From: Bacteroidota bacterium
Lineage (GTDB): Bacteria > Bacteroidota > Ignavibacteria > UBA10030 > UBA8401
Assembly: GCA_025355705.1 (NCBI GenBank)
Contig: JANXZD010000343.1
Span: 1-11,421 of the forward strand
Length of the DNA stretch: 11,421 nt
Reading direction: 5' to 3'
In this document: positions 1 through 8,559 of the stretch, one piece after another
Layout of the letters: each line of letters starts with the position of its first letter
Numbering within the stretch: the stretch's first letter is position 1
Notes under the pieces: model-generated
Database searches by the model: none
What the model was told of the DNA's origin: nothing
What the model saw: the letters and a program-made list of their open reading frames with translations, nothing else
Made by a program: the position numbers and the translations under genes

Positions 1-423
1 GTGGTATTTGATCCTGATGGATATCAGCATCCGATGGCTCCATGGGATTCGGCACGAGGTTCATACTTTAAATCTTGGTGGGGTAGTGAATGGGGTTCAG
101 CATTTAAAACAGTGTTATTCTCCAGTCTTACTGGCGTAAATAATGATGAACAAATTCCGGTGGCGTTCTCATTGGCACAGAATTATCCAAATCCATTTAA
201 CCCATCAACAACAATTCGGTATTCAATACCAACAACAAGCCAAGTTGTGTTGAAAATTTACAACATGCTCGGTCAGGAAGTTGCGTCGTTAGTCAACAAA
301 GAACAACTCGTCGGTAATTATCAAGTTGTCTTTGATGCAAACAAACTAGCAACCGGTATTTATATTTATCGAATTCAAGCTGGTTCATTTGTAGAAACAA
401 AGAAAATGATGTTACTTAAATAA
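1..423 (+). CDS. Secreted protein with T9SS type A sorting domain (3' end only)
   Basis: The frame is open from base 1 and ends at TAA. The GTG at base 1 has nothing upstream to support it as a start, so the gene is 5'-truncated. About 90 C-terminal residues (from Q51) form a T9SS type A sorting domain, with NYPNPFNPSTTI at N61-I72, then a beta-rich stretch with LKIYNMLGQEV and TGIYIYRI, ending in a short basic tail. In the family, such domains send a protein through the outer membrane by T9SS and are removed on anchoring or release. The 50 residues before it (FDPDG, a WW pair, then GSAFKTVLF) resemble in order and spacing the end of the second CBM9-like module of the next gene (DG, WW, GFAAAAFVYM). 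The missing part may therefore also be CBM9-like; this is inference from a short match. An intrinsic terminator follows directly. The catalytic or binding role cannot be told from this fragment. Confidence 0.85.
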   Translation: MVFDPDGYQHPMAPWDSARGSYFKSWWGSEWGSAFKTVLFSSLTGVNNDEQIPVAFSLAQNYPNPFNPSTTIRYSIPTTSQVVLKIYNMLGQEVASLVNKEQLVGNYQVVFDANKLATGIYIYRIQAGSFVETKKMMLLK

Positions 424-433
424 CATTGAACAA

Positions 434-472
434 TGCTGCCGAAAATTTATTTTTTCGGCAGCAACTTTTTTT
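434..472 (+). terminator. Rho-independent terminator after the first gene
   Basis: A perfect 12-bp inverted repeat (434-445 pairing with 452-463; arm TGCTGCCGAAAA) with a 6-base loop is followed by two bases and then seven T (466-472). It begins 11 bases after the stop codon of the first gene. The T tract ends only 17 bases before the ATG at 490, so the hairpin also lies in the leader of the next gene. Confidence 0.9.
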
Positions 473-478
473 ATCGAT

Positions 479-482
479 AGGA
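479..482 (+). promoter_or_regulatory. Probable Shine-Dalgarno (AGGA) for the CBM9-like gene
   Basis: AGGA lies 7 bases before the ATG at 490, just after the terminator T tract. It supports 490 as the start. The next three genes of the window have no comparable motif. Confidence 0.5.
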
Positions 483-489
483 TTATCTT

Positions 490-2370
490 ATGAATCTAAA
501 ATTTTATAAAATAGCAATTTGTTTACTATGGATTTCGTTGGTTGGTTTTTCTCAGCCAAAACGATCTGATGCAATTTGGGCTCGAACGGTGCCGTCTGGT
601 TCAATTGTTCTTGATGGAAAATTAAATGAACCTGTTTGGGCAAAAGCGGAATCGATCTATGTTCAATATGGAAAAAGTGCCGGACTTCCTGGCAGCGGAT
701 ATGCTACAGAGACCGGAACTGTACTTGATTCTACTAAAGCGGTAGTAAAGTTTCTCATAATGGGAGACTCTTTATATCTTGCGTTCACTGTTAAAGACAG
801 TTCCATAGGTGGTGGAAATTTTGGTGCAGCGGATGGTATTATTTTTAATATCCGAGACAAGAGTGTCCCAGCAAATCGTCCATCACCATCAGGGGAATTT
901 TTGTACGGATGGATTAACGAAAGCTGGATGGAACCAGGATCTGTTACTTCGGTTGGAGGAGCACCATCAACCGGACCAACAGCAAAATATACTAAAACAG
1001 ATTATGAGACTGCCACAATAGTTCAAGGGAAATCAAATTCTGATGCGCTTCCCGATACCGGTTATACGGTTGAAATGAAAATCAATCTTAAAAAGCTTGG
1101 TTATAAAGTAAACGATGTGAGTGGCGACATTGTAATGTTTAACGTTGCATTTAGAGATTGTGATTGGTTTTGGCCTGTGCAGGATTGGGTAACATTTAGC
1201 AGAACGTGGATTCAAGGTCCTTGGGCGAATGTAAGCAACAAGAATTTTTTGCGAATCCATGTTCGTTCAGATGTTACAACATCCTCCGGTACTGTTCCGA
1301 TTATTAAACCTGATTATACAATTCCCAATGGGAAGTTGATGGCAACCCCGATCATTGACGGTCAATTGAATGAAGCAGTATGGTCAAAAATTCCCGGATT
1401 TGATATTCGTTTTGGTGATGCAAAAATTCGAGATGCATATCCATTGGTCGGTCCTTTCGCAAGCGGTCAGTATCAACCTACTGTCAATGGCGGAACAGCA
1501 ACGGTCTTTGATTCTTCCAAAGCTACAATTAAAATGTTCTTTAAAGGGAATACGCTGTATGTTGGTGTTGATGTTCAGGATCAGGCGGTTCAATTTACAG
1601 ATGTTTATGATCGGTGGGATGGATTTTTGCTCACGATTAATGGAATGGGTAAAGATTATATGAATCAAACCGATCACGATCAAATTCCAATGAAACTTAC
1701 TGTCACTGTTGGAAAAAATGGGAAGGACAGTTTAAGAGATTATTTTCCAAAATTGCGTGATTCATTAAAAGGAGCGCAAGTTGTTTTAAAATTAAAACCG
1801 AATACCACTGTTGACACTACCGGAAATGATGTGGACGAAGGATATCAGATTGAAGAAGCAATAGATTTAACAAAGATGGGTTATCCGGCAGGGCTTGGCG
1901 ATGGTGTGTTGTACCTTGGTGCAACATTGTTTGATGGTGATTCTTATCTTCCGACATCATTAAGTTATGGAACACGCACATGGTGGTTTAGAGAACATGA
2001 TGGATTTGCCGCGGCAGCGTTTGTCTATATGGATTCTACGGTTATCCTGACAGGTGTTGGGAGCAATAATGGTAAAGAACTCCCAACAGAATTTGAATTG
2101 TTAGGAAATTATCCAAATCCATTCAATCCTTCAACAACAATAAAATTCAATTTACCGTTTGAAGGAAATGTTTCATTGACCGTCTATGATATGCTTGGCC
2201 GCAGTGTCTCGAACAAAGAACTTGGTGAATTGAAGGCCGGATATAATTCCTTTATGTATGATGCATCTGGTTTAAGCACAGGAGTCTATTTCTACCAACT
2301 CCAGGCGCGCAATGCAACGTCTGAAAGAAAATCTTCGACGCCTTTTTCAAAGATGTTGTTGATAAAATAA
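490..2370 (+). CDS. Secreted protein with two CBM9-like domains and T9SS sorting domain
   Basis: This 626-residue protein has a signal peptide (basic N-terminus, hydrophobic CLLWISLVGF, likely cleavage near residues 20-22). Two related modules follow, each opening with a DG.LNE.VW motif: IVLDGKLNEPVWAKA with D42 and PIIDGQLNEAVWSKI with D290, 248 residues apart. This opening is typical of the carbohydrate-binding family 9-like fold (CBM9_1/DOMON-like). Both modules then show a VFDSSKATIK-type strand and a LY.....V.D strand, which supports internal duplication. No catalytic module is visible. From about E530 a T9SS type A sorting domain begins (NYPNPFNPSTTI at N540-I551, TVYDMLGRSV, STGVYFYQL). 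Its tail is longer than that of the upstream gene, with an extra Ser/Thr/Arg-rich stretch before KMLLIK. The expected role is extracellular glycan binding on the cell surface or as a released protein. The ligand is unknown; some CBM9-like modules in this phylum are not proven to bind sugar. Confidence 0.88.
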   Translation: MNLKFYKIAICLLWISLVGFSQPKRSDAIWARTVPSGSIVLDGKLNEPVWAKAESIYVQYGKSAGLPGSGYATETGTVLDSTKAVVKFLIMGDSLYLAFTVKDSSIGGGNFGAADGIIFNIRDKSVPANRPSPSGEFLYGWINESWMEPGSVTSVGGAPSTGPTAKYTKTDYETATIVQGKSNSDALPDTGYTVEMKINLKKLGYKVNDVSGDIVMFNVAFRDCDWFWPVQDWVTFSRTWIQGPWANVSNKNFLRIHVRSDVTTSSGTVPIIKPDYTIPNGKLMATPIIDGQLNEAVWSKIPGFDIRFGDAKIRDAYPLVGPFASGQYQPTVNGGTATVFDSSKATIKMFFKGNTLYVGVDVQDQAVQFTDVYDRWDGFLLTINGMGKDYMNQTDHDQIPMKLTVTVGKNGKDSLRDYFPKLRDSLKGAQVVLKLKPNTTVDTTGNDVDEGYQIEEAIDLTKMGYPAGLGDGVLYLGATLFDGDSYLPTSLSYGTRTWWFREHDGFAAAAFVYMDSTVILTGVGSNNGKELPTEFELLGNYPNPFNPSTTIKFNLPFEGNVSLTVYDMLGRSVSNKELGELKAGYNSFMYDASGLSTGVYFYQLQARNATSERKSSTPFSKMLLIK

Positions 2371-2379
2371 ATTGAACCA

Positions 2380-2418
2380 AAAAGCGAGGAAAAGATGATG
2401 AATCTTTTCCTCGCTTTT
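2380..2418 (+). terminator. Strong intrinsic terminator after the CBM9-like gene
   Basis: A perfect 17-bp inverted repeat (2380-2396 with 2402-2418) with a 5-base loop starts 9 bases after the TAA. The right arm ends in TTTT, and the left arm starts with an A run, so the mirrored hairpin could also stop transcription from the opposite strand. It separates the two-gene T9SS cargo block from the receptor operon downstream. Confidence 0.88.
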
Positions 2419-2536
2419 ATGAATGCTGTAATTGAATTTTCATTCATCAATCATCGTTGTTGCTTCCATTCTTACAGTTGTTTTTATTCTGAACTTTGAG
2501 CACATCAATCGATATTTTCAATAAAATATTTTGAGC
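2419..2536 (+). promoter_or_regulatory. Intergenic stretch expected to carry the promoter of the receptor operon
   Basis: About 118 AT-rich bases lie between a strong terminator and the first gene of a closely packed gene set, so a promoter is expected here. A weak candidate is GAACTTTG (2491-2498), which matches six of the eight-base Bacteroidota -7 pattern TAnnTTTG only loosely (the first T is absent). No well-spaced TTG -33 partner is obvious. A 7-bp inverted repeat, ATGAATG (2419-2425) and CATTCAT (2441-2447), could be an operator or chance. There is no Shine-Dalgarno before the ATG at 2537. Confidence 0.35.
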
Positions 2537-5212
2537 ATGAAAAAGTTATCCACTGCACGCCATACCACTCGTTTCGGGATATTCTTTTTGATATTCCTTT
2601 CTCTGATTCCTTCAATTTCATTAGCAGATACCAGTGGAAAACTTACCGGCAGAATTACGGATAAAAAAACCGGTGAACCGCTTATCGGAGTAAATATTGT
2701 TGTTCAAGGAACATCGATTGGAACCGCAACAGATTTTGAAGGCTATTTTGTGATCATTAATGTTCCTCCCAATGTATATAATGTGCGGATCAGCAGTGTT
2801 GGCTATGAATCTAAAGTTGTTCAAGGTATTGCGATCAATTCAGGGCAAACAACAACTCTCAATGAGAAACTTTCGGAACAAGTTATAGAGGGAAATGAAG
2901 TTGTTGTCATTGCAGAAAAACCAATTGTCGATACACGCCAAACCAGTGCTGTTGCCATAATGAATAAAGAGCAGATCGCGGTACTTCCGGTCCAAAATCT
3001 TCAAGACATTGTAAATTTACAAGCCGGAGTTGTTGATGGACATTTTCGCGGAGGAAGAAAAGGCGAAGTACAATATCAAGTGGATGGCGTGACGGTAAAT
3101 AATCCTCTCACCAACGAATCCGTTGTTTCTCTCGATCGATCGGTTTTACAAGAAGTTCAAGTCATTAGCGGTACTTTTGATGCCGAATATGGCCAGGCAA
3201 TGAGCGGAGTTGTTAATGCTATTTTGCGAAGCGGCAAAACCGACGCGCTAGATTGGTCTGCAGAAATGTACGTAGGTGATTATGTTGGTTTTGGGAAAAA
3301 TATAAAATATCCATATTTGGACCGCATAGATCCTATGGGAATTCAAAGTTATCAACTTTCTCTTAGCGGGCCAACTGGTTTACCAAAAACAACTTTCCTC
3401 TTGAGTGGAAGAAGATTTGTCTCACAAGGATATTATTTCGGGAAAAGAGTTTTTAATCCGAATGATAATTCAGACTTCAATGCAAAGATCATTAATCCTA
3501 CCGGCGATAATACATTGATCCCTCTTTCTACCAATGATGAATGGTCCGGACAGATGAAATTATCCAATTCATCTTTTGAGGGTCTACAATTAAGTTATCA
3601 AGCACTGCTTAGTTTAACTAACAACAAACCATACCGATTCGATTTTCGATATAACCCGGATGGAGTGAAAACGCCCAGATCATTCTCTCTTGTTCATGGA
3701 ATTGATTTTACACAAATGTTGTCGCCAAAAATCTTTTATACGATTAATCTTCGACAGAATAAAATTGATTATCGTGACTATAAATATGAAGATATCTACG
3801 ATCCACGTTATTATCAGGCAAAAGAACCGAGAAGCGGAGGTGAGGACATTTACGATGGTGCAATAATTCAAGGCCTTGATCTTGGACGGTATATGGAAAA
3901 AACGACCGTGAATATTCTTAAAGCGTCAGTGACTGCTCAAGCAACCAATATTCACTTGATTAAGATCGGTGCAGAACTACAACTTTCAGATATCACGTAT
4001 GGAAATCCGGGGGTTATAGATCGCGATACATTGACCGGTGTATTGATTCCTTATGTCAATAGTGCATTGTTCCCTGCACCGCAAAATTATAAACCGGTAT
4101 CGTTCTCTCTCTATGCTCAAGATAGAATTGAATGGAAAGATGTTTCTGTTCGAGGTGGAGTACGCGTAGAATATTTTGATGCTAAGGCAACTGTTCCGAG
4201 CGATTTGCAAAACCCTGCCAATACTATAACGGGGGCTCCTTCTTCGAAAGCAAAAAATACAACCCCAAAAATTGTTGTTGCTCCGCGGTTGGGTGTCTCA
4301 TATCCGATCATGGTTAACGGATCGATTTATTTTTCCTACGGGCATTTTTATCAACTCCCCGCTATCAATCAGTTCTTCTCAAACTCCGATTATTCTAAAT
4401 TAAAAAATCTGGCAGGTGGTTCAACAAGTTATGGCGTGATCGGAAATCCGGACCTAAAGCCGGAATTCACAACGCAATATGAATTTGGAATGAAAGCTCA
4501 GCTTAATGATTATTTCGGAATTGACGGAAGTTTATATTATAAAGATATTCGTAATTTACTTGGCGTAGAAATTATTGAAACATATAACTCTTCGCGATAT
4601 ACACGATTAACAAATGTGGATTTCGGAAGTGTAAGTGGATTTACTCTGGCTCTTGATTATCGTATCAGTAGTTCATTCAATACTTCATTGGATTATTCAA
4701 ATCAATTTGCACTCGGTAATTCAAGTGATCCTTCAGAAACTGCAACACGGGCGGCTGCAGGAAAAGATGCAAACCCTCGCGAGATACCATTTAATTGGGA
4801 TCAACGACATACGGTGAATGCTCAAGTGGTCTTCCAAGATCCGAACAATTATTCACTTACGGCAATTGCTAAGTTTGCTTCAGGACAACCATACACTCCA
4901 ACGATTGGAACAGGATTTGGTGCAGATCTGGAGGATAATTCCGGAAGAAAATCGAGCGGAGTAACTGTCGATTTTCGAGGTGAAAAACAAATCGATCTTT
5001 ACGGTGTAGCCATGTCCGCTTTTATTCGTGTATTCAATGTCTTTAACACTTCATCGTTCAACGGATTTGTCTTCTCAACGACTGGCAGTCCAGATTATGC
5101 TATTTCTCCAAGTTCGGGTGATAGAGTTCAATTGATGGATCCAAACAGATACTTTGCACCTCGGAGAATCGAAATAGGGATCTCGGTTCGTGGTTCTTCG
5201 GCAATCGAATAA
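2537..5212 (+). CDS. TonB-dependent outer-membrane receptor with CarboxypepD_reg-like N-domain
   Basis: This is an outer-membrane active transporter of 891 residues. I chose the ATG at 2537; the in-frame TTG six bases upstream has nothing in its favour. The signal peptide has basic residues 1-12, hydrophobic GIFFLIFLSLIPSISLA and probable cleavage after A30. Residues about 34-115 form a carboxypeptidase-regulatory-like beta-sandwich (GRITDKKTGEPLIGVNIVV, GYFVIINVPP, VGYESK). A possible TonB box (EVVVIAEKP) follows, then the plug, with FRGGRKGEVQYQVDGVTVNNP-type residues and EYGQAMSGVVNAILRSG ending near residue 235. The rest is a beta-barrel with alternating aromatic strands, a GNPDLKPE motif typical of receptor barrels, and a final strand RRIEIGISVR. 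It lacks the usual SusC plug signature and no SusD follows. Gap to the next gene is 26 bases, so co-transcription is likely. The substrate is unknown; an oligosaccharide is inferred from the GH94 gene downstream. Confidence 0.93.
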   Translation: MKKLSTARHTTRFGIFFLIFLSLIPSISLADTSGKLTGRITDKKTGEPLIGVNIVVQGTSIGTATDFEGYFVIINVPPNVYNVRISSVGYESKVVQGIAINSGQTTTLNEKLSEQVIEGNEVVVIAEKPIVDTRQTSAVAIMNKEQIAVLPVQNLQDIVNLQAGVVDGHFRGGRKGEVQYQVDGVTVNNPLTNESVVSLDRSVLQEVQVISGTFDAEYGQAMSGVVNAILRSGKTDALDWSAEMYVGDYVGFGKNIKYPYLDRIDPMGIQSYQLSLSGPTGLPKTTFLLSGRRFVSQGYYFGKRVFNPNDNSDFNAKIINPTGDNTLIPLSTNDEWSGQMKLSNSSFEGLQLSYQALLSLTNNKPYRFDFRYNPDGVKTPRSFSLVHGIDFTQMLSPKIFYTINLRQNKIDYRDYKYEDIYDPRYYQAKEPRSGGEDIYDGAIIQGLDLGRYMEKTTVNILKASVTAQATNIHLIKIGAELQLSDITYGNPGVIDRDTLTGVLIPYVNSALFPAPQNYKPVSFSLYAQDRIEWKDVSVRGGVRVEYFDAKATVPSDLQNPANTITGAPSSKAKNTTPKIVVAPRLGVSYPIMVNGSIYFSYGHFYQLPAINQFFSNSDYSKLKNLAGGSTSYGVIGNPDLKPEFTTQYEFGMKAQLNDYFGIDGSLYYKDIRNLLGVEIIETYNSSRYTRLTNVDFGSVSGFTLALDYRISSSFNTSLDYSNQFALGNSSDPSETATRAAAGKDANPREIPFNWDQRHTVNAQVVFQDPNNYSLTAIAKFASGQPYTPTIGTGFGADLEDNSGRKSSGVTVDFRGEKQIDLYGVAMSAFIRVFNVFNTSSFNGFVFSTTGSPDYAISPSSGDRVQLMDPNRYFAPRRIEIGISVRGSSAIE

Positions 5213-5238
5213 TATTTTATAATCACTTCTTCTGACCT

Positions 5239-8200
5239 ATGATGAAAAAGAATTTATTGATTTCTCTTAGTGTTGCGCTGCTAATGTTAACAGCGCAAGA
5301 AAACTATTCTCAAACAACATTGTTTCCGGTTGTTAAGAAAGAAAATCGTGGAAATTTCAACTTTGAAAGAACCGGAACACACGATGCAAACAATATTCGG
5401 ACACTCTTTAAAAATTATGGGATGGTCGGATCTTTTCCTGATGAAGAAGGTTATGGTGATGTAACCAAAGTGGATCTAAGCGTTTTCCACTCAGTTGAAG
5501 TTCCCAAGGGAACAGGAATGAACTATACCGATGGTGTAACACCGTTTGTCTTGACCAAAATAAGAAAAACCAGCGGCGACTTTGCGTGGATCATGGAAAC
5601 CGGTTTCAGAGAGCGTCAACAAAAAATTATCGGAACAGAACGGTATATGCGATTTGAACCGCGCCCCGGATATTTCCAAACCGATATATCGGTCAATAAA
5701 GATCGTTCTCCCGCATTGAGTCATCTTCCGAGAACATGGCCTGCTGCATGGATCGATAAATTGGATGATCCTACTGATCCGGGATGGAAGGGTTCATGGA
5801 ACGGGTATTTCAAAAAACGTATCGCGGCTGATCAGGAAAGTTTTTTTGTGTTAGATGATGATGAATACAAAATATCTTCATTCAATGCTGACACTCGAGA
5901 TGTAACACGCGGCGGATTAGGACTTCGCATTGAAGTGCGTGGATTTCAATGGTCTAATCCTCAATCCGGTAATGTTATTTTTTGGCATTATGATATTGCC
6001 AATGAAGGAACAACAGATTATCTCGACAATATTATCTTTGGTTTATATATGGATTCGGGCGTTGGTGGTTCTTCAATCGGTTGTGATGGCGTGGCAGAGT
6101 CTGATGATGATAATGCAAAATTTGATACTACCAATGGATTGAATTTAGTGTACACATGGGATTATTATGGTCATGGAGTGAGTAAAATCAGCAATTGCGG
6201 TAAGACCGGCTATCTTGGCTATGCGTATTTAGAAACACCTGGTAAACCCGATGACGGTATTGATAATGATAAAGATGGAATCACTGATGAAAAACGAGAT
6301 GGCAATATCGGTCAGAAAATTGTAGGGCAGCAAAATATTTTGAACTATGTGAACACGCATTATAATCGGGCGTTGTTTGAATCCATTTATGGACCCGTAA
6401 CATCAAGACCTGCATATAAAGACAGTGTTTGGTTTACAGGGGATGAAGATATGGATTGGTCGGCAAAATTTAACGATACCGGAGCTGACGGGATCTTTGG
6501 AACAAACGATGTTGGCGAGAATGACGGAATTCCGACTCAAGGAGAAACAAATTTTGGCGAAACAGATTTGCATGAATCGGACCAAATTGGTTTAACAGGA
6601 TTTAAAATAAATAGAATTGCAACCGGTAAAACTACCGCGGGTCTTGAAACAGATGGAATAACATTTTGGAATGATCCGGGAAGCAAAGTTCCGGGTGAAA
6701 GTGGAAAATATTGGCCGCAAGCATTGTATGAACAGTTCACCGGTGAAAATGGAAAGAATCCGTTTGATGCGTCACAATGGATCGACTATAATATAGGATT
6801 TTTATTTGCTTCTGGAACATTCAAACTTCCCGCAGGCAGCAGAGAACGATTCAGTCTAGCGTTAGCCTATGGCAACGATCTGTATGATTTGCGAAAAACC
6901 ACAGAAATTGTTCAACAGATCTATAATGCTAATTATCAATTTGCAACCCCGCCACCTCGTCCGACTTTGACCGCCGAGACCGGAGATCAATATGTTAAAC
7001 TTTCATGGAATGATATAGCAGAACGTAGCATTGATCCTATAACGTATATTAACGATTTTGAAGGATATAGAATTTATCGGGCGACAGACCCGGAATTCAG
7101 AGATATTAAAGTTATTTCAAATGCTCAAGGTACAGGAGTTATGGTTTTTGGTAAACCACTCGTTCAGTTTGATCTGAGAGACGAGATACAGGGGTATTCC
7201 AATCTTACCGTTGAAGGTGTTCAATATTATCTGGGCAGCGAAACCGGAATCCAACATGATTATAAAGACACAACGGTAAATAACGGTCAAATTTATTATT
7301 ACGCAATTGTTGCCTACGATTTCGGCTCTGATTCTTTGAAATTTTATCCGTCGGAAAATGCTGTATCTGTTTCTCAAACAGTTCGCGGAGGCATCATACT
7401 TCCTCCCAATATCGTTGAGGTTCGACCTGAGCCTAAAGTGTTAGGGTTTGTTCCGGCTACAACCAGCACTGTTCGGCATACAATCGGTTATGGTGTCGGT
7501 ACTATTTCGATCGATATCACCAATTCAAATTTAGTTCCTGATAATAGGACTATTTTTCTTCGATTTAAAAATACAGACGCATCAAAAATTCGACCGGAAT
7601 CCTACGAACTTGTTGACAGCATCAATGGTAAAGTATATTTGGATAAAGGGACAGATCTTTCGGGAATTGGAAAGGGTGAAGTTGGATTTGGTATGAAGCC
7701 AAACATTAATACGCCGATTGCGACAGAAATTGATAGCAGTACAACCGGTTATCAAAAAGGGAATACGCTCAACATAAAAACAAATTTACTGTTGGAAAAC
7801 ACGGTCGATATCACAAAACGGAACATGGTGTTTCCAAAGAACATAAAAATTATTTTCAGTAATACTATCAGAGATACATCTCTCAGGTTAGGACCACAAG
7901 CACCTTCAACTCAAACGAAGTTTTCTATTTTTGGTGAAAATGAAGATAGATCAAAAATTAAATTACCGTTTGCATTGAAAGATTTAGATAAAGACAGCAC
8001 GTTTGGCGGTTTTTCTGATGCAATATTTATTTTAGATACTGTTGGAAATGCTCGTAACCCAATTTGGTCTTTAAGTGTTGATACCCTTGGGAAAGGAATA
8101 GGACTTATTCCGATAAAACCCACATTGGGCGATACATTCAAAATCAATTTAAAGATCCCTATTTCTTCTTTTGATCAATTTTCATTTTCAACAGTTGGAC

Positions 8201-8547
8201 AACGAATTGATGGCGGAAAAGCCAAAACGGATTTTACGTTACACCCCTATGTTGTTCCAAATCCGTATGTTGGTGCCGCAAGTTTTGAACCTGAAAAATA
8301 TGCAATATCCGGGCGCGGTGAACGAAGAATAGAATTCCGTGGACTGCCGGCAAATTCAGCGGTTCGTATTTATACCGTAGCAGGTGCTCTCGTGCAGACC
8401 TTACGTCACGATGGGTCGAACGATGGGTTTGTAGCATGGAATTTGCGAACAAAAGACAATATGGATGCCGCTCCGGGACTCTATATATATCATGTGGATG
8501 GAAATCAAACCGGAACATACATTGGAAAATTTGCAATCATAAAATAA
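5239..8547 (+). CDS. Large secreted beta-rich protein with divergent T9SS sorting domain, function unknown
   Basis: This 1102-residue protein begins with two consecutive ATG codons (5239 and 5242), and I cannot say which is used. The signal peptide is KKNLLISLSVALLMLTA, with cleavage near residues 19-25. I do not recognise the first 550 residues; they are rich in aromatic residues and Asp. They contain two acidic loops of the kind that bind calcium: DDGIDNDKDGITDE (D338-E351) and GADGIFGTNDVGENDG (G415-G430). The only two cysteines I see, C282 and C320, could form a disulfide. Residues about 575-715 look like a fibronectin type III-like domain (VKLSW, then FEGYRIYRATDPEF). More beta-rich sequence follows. 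From about residue 1003 there is a sorting domain of divergent type (VVPNPYV, RRIEFRGLP, VRIYTVAGALVQTL, PGLYIYHVDG, GKFAIIK). It sits between the receptor and a PorV-like gene, with a 12-base gap to the latter. Possible roles are a surface ligand-binding partner of the receptor or a structural surface protein. No enzymatic motif is visible. Confidence 0.88.
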   Translation: MMKKNLLISLSVALLMLTAQENYSQTTLFPVVKKENRGNFNFERTGTHDANNIRTLFKNYGMVGSFPDEEGYGDVTKVDLSVFHSVEVPKGTGMNYTDGVTPFVLTKIRKTSGDFAWIMETGFRERQQKIIGTERYMRFEPRPGYFQTDISVNKDRSPALSHLPRTWPAAWIDKLDDPTDPGWKGSWNGYFKKRIAADQESFFVLDDDEYKISSFNADTRDVTRGGLGLRIEVRGFQWSNPQSGNVIFWHYDIANEGTTDYLDNIIFGLYMDSGVGGSSIGCDGVAESDDDNAKFDTTNGLNLVYTWDYYGHGVSKISNCGKTGYLGYAYLETPGKPDDGIDNDKDGITDEKRDGNIGQKIVGQQNILNYVNTHYNRALFESIYGPVTSRPAYKDSVWFTGDEDMDWSAKFNDTGADGIFGTNDVGENDGIPTQGETNFGETDLHESDQIGLTGFKINRIATGKTTAGLETDGITFWNDPGSKVPGESGKYWPQALYEQFTGENGKNPFDASQWIDYNIGFLFASGTFKLPAGSRERFSLALAYGNDLYDLRKTTEIVQQIYNANYQFATPPPRPTLTAETGDQYVKLSWNDIAERSIDPITYINDFEGYRIYRATDPEFRDIKVISNAQGTGVMVFGKPLVQFDLRDEIQGYSNLTVEGVQYYLGSETGIQHDYKDTTVNNGQIYYYAIVAYDFGSDSLKFYPSENAVSVSQTVRGGIILPPNIVEVRPEPKVLGFVPATTSTVRHTIGYGVGTISIDITNSNLVPDNRTIFLRFKNTDASKIRPESYELVDSINGKVYLDKGTDLSGIGKGEVGFGMKPNINTPIATEIDSSTTGYQKGNTLNIKTNLLLENTVDITKRNMVFPKNIKIIFSNTIRDTSLRLGPQAPSTQTKFSIFGENEDRSKIKLPFALKDLDKDSTFGGFSDAIFILDTVGNARNPIWSLSVDTLGKGIGLIPIKPTLGDTFKINLKIPISSFDQFSFSTVGQRIDGGKAKTDFTLHPYVVPNPYVGAASFEPEKYAISGRGERRIEFRGLPANSAVRIYTVAGALVQTLRHDGSNDGFVAWNLRTKDNMDAAPGLYIYHVDGNQTGTYIGKFAIIK

Positions 8548-8559
8548 TATTCGATTGTC

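Noticed and set aside
2419..2447. 7-bp inverted repeat as an operator
   Set aside because: Short arms in an AT-rich region with a 15-base spacer are expected by chance; kept only as a note in the intergenic entry.
2531..2536. TTG start for the receptor two codons upstream
   Set aside because: There is no ribosome site, and ATG 2537 directly precedes a normal basic signal-peptide start.
2537..5212. Calling the receptor SusC
   Set aside because: It has the same domain order, but the plug lacks the usual SusC signature, it is shorter than typical SusC, and no SusD gene follows.
8234..8536. 100-codon open frame on the minus strand
   Set aside because: It is antisense to the sorting domain of the 1102-residue protein and its composition looks like a shadow frame (many His, Arg and Cys).
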